A stretch of DNA of 64,000 nt, taken from contig AAVV01000003.1 of NCBI GenBank assembly GCA_000169115.1, positions 62,001-126,000 of the forward strand, in the 5' to 3' direction. The position numbers and the translations under genes were made by a program. Under the pieces are notes generated by a model. The model did no database searches and was not told the DNA's origin. It saw nothing but the letters and a program-made list of their open reading frames with translations. Below, piece after piece: positions 63,541-64,000 of this stretch; position 1 is the stretch's first letter; each line of letters opens with the position of its first letter. The stretch is from a marine gamma proteobacterium HTCC2080. GTDB taxonomy: Bacteria > Pseudomonadota > Gammaproteobacteria > Pseudomonadales > Halieaceae.

Positions 63541-64000
63541 CTATCTGGGCTCTAGCTCTCTGAGCTGTGTCGTTGCTGCGTGCCAGGCACTGAGTAGCCC
63601 TAAGGCACCGCCGAGAAACATCATGTTCAAAACACCCATGATCCCAAGGCCCGTGAAACGCCGATCACTGTCATACAGCTGCAGCAGCTGGTTAACCGGC
63701 TCAGATAGATAGATGAAAAAAACCCCCACCATTATGGCGCCGAGTAGCCCGCCGCCAAAACCTGACCACAATCCAGTGTATAAAAATGGACGACGCGCAT
63801 ACGCATCATTCGCCCCAATCAATTTAATCACCACAATTTCATCCCGGCGGGCCTCAATTGCGAGGCGGATAGTGTTGGCCAAAATAAGAACCGCACCCAC
63901 CATCATAAGCAGACCGATACCCATCACAAGCCTTCTGCCTGCCTGCAATACCCCAGCTAACCGGGCCTGCCAAAGGGTATCAAAAACCACTTGATCAACA
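63541..64000 (-). CDS. ftsX: Cell-division protein FtsX (C-terminal part, cut by window edge)
   Basis: The C-terminal 153 codons of the permease-like partner of FtsE, which controls cell-wall hydrolases at the septum. Three helices follow a segment VVFDTLWQARL; the conserved ANTIRLAIEARRDEIVVIKL and GANDAYARRPFLYTG precede two more helices. The reading frame is open to the window edge, so the N-terminus is missing here. The ftsX-rpoH linkage is standard. Confidence 0.92.
   Translation of the reverse strand, partial: VDQVVFDTLWQARLAGVLQAGRRLVMGIGLLMMVGAVLILANTIRLAIEARRDEIVVIKLIGANDAYARRPFLYTGLWSGFGGGLLGAIMVGVFFIYLSEPVNQLLQLYDSDRRFTGLGIMGVLNMMFLGGALGLLSAWHAATTQLRELEPR

Overview
The window is chromosomal DNA of a free-living, probably marine gammaproteobacterium. 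The assignment rests on gene order and gene content, not on any database search. Two blocks keep the gene order I recall from Pseudomonas and its relatives: the HAD hydrolase/rppH/ptsP/lgt/thyA/folA block, and the gshB/tonB/yqgE/ruvX, pilT/pilU, yggS/proC/yggT/metX/metW/DUF4426/rdgB/hemW/trmB/rpoH/ftsX block. The ygfB/pepP/ubiH/ubiI and zapA/6S RNA/ygfA orders are also typical of Gammaproteobacteria. Two TonB-dependent receptors, a seven-gene TtpC-type TonB operon and a TPR-sulfotransferase point to an oligotrophic marine group such as the OM60/NOR5 (Halieaceae) clade; this is inference. Coding density is high, many starts are GTG or TTG, and I see no insertion sequence, prophage, CRISPR array, tRNA or rRNA.

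Layout. 1-7.3 kb: a D-2-hydroxyacid dehydrogenase, an MFS exporter and ubiX, then a putative zinc receptor with a long Asp/His repeat and a small His/Cys exported protein, an NTF2-like protein, an MscS channel and an unknown protein. 7.5-10.4 kb: glycerophosphodiesterase, pyruvate kinase and a cold-shock protein with a strong terminator. 10.4-16 kb: a leftward operon DUF3450-ttpC-exbB-exbD-exbD-tonB-TPR that would energise outer-membrane receptors. 16.2-22 kb: folA, thyA, lgt, ptsP, rppH and a divergent HAD phosphatase. 22-26.9 kb: gcvH, ubiI, ubiH, pepP and a UPF0149 gene. 27-28.4 kb: a coiled-coil gene, zapA, 6S RNA and 5-formyl-THF cycloligase. A 45-codon membrane peptide gene lies between the cycloligase and ilvA. 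30.3-35.7 kb: a central-carbon run tkt-epd-pgk-fba. 35.9-41.1 kb: a second large TonB receptor followed by a TPR-sulfotransferase, plus a periplasmic protein.

41.5-49 kb: a D-2-hydroxyglutarate-type dehydrogenase, rpiA, and a five-gene methyl-cycle operon (ArsR-methyltransferase regulator, metK, ahcY, metF, rsmE). A perfect 18-bp palindrome covers the -35 region of that operon's promoter. 49-64 kb: a membrane-anchored esterase, gshB, a TonB3-like gene, yqgE, ruvX, the pilT/pilU retraction ATPases, then yggS, proC, yggT, metX, metW, DUF4426, rdgB, hemW, trmB, DUF423, rpoH and the end of ftsX.

The most notable regulatory signal is a perfect CIRCE element (TTAGCACTC-N9-GAGTGCTAA) just upstream of rpoH. 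It implies that an HrcA repressor sits above the sigma-32 heat-shock regulon. Other points of interest are the methyl-cycle operator with a possibly leaderless transcript, the Asp/His-repeat receptor cassette, and the receptor/sulfotransferase pair.
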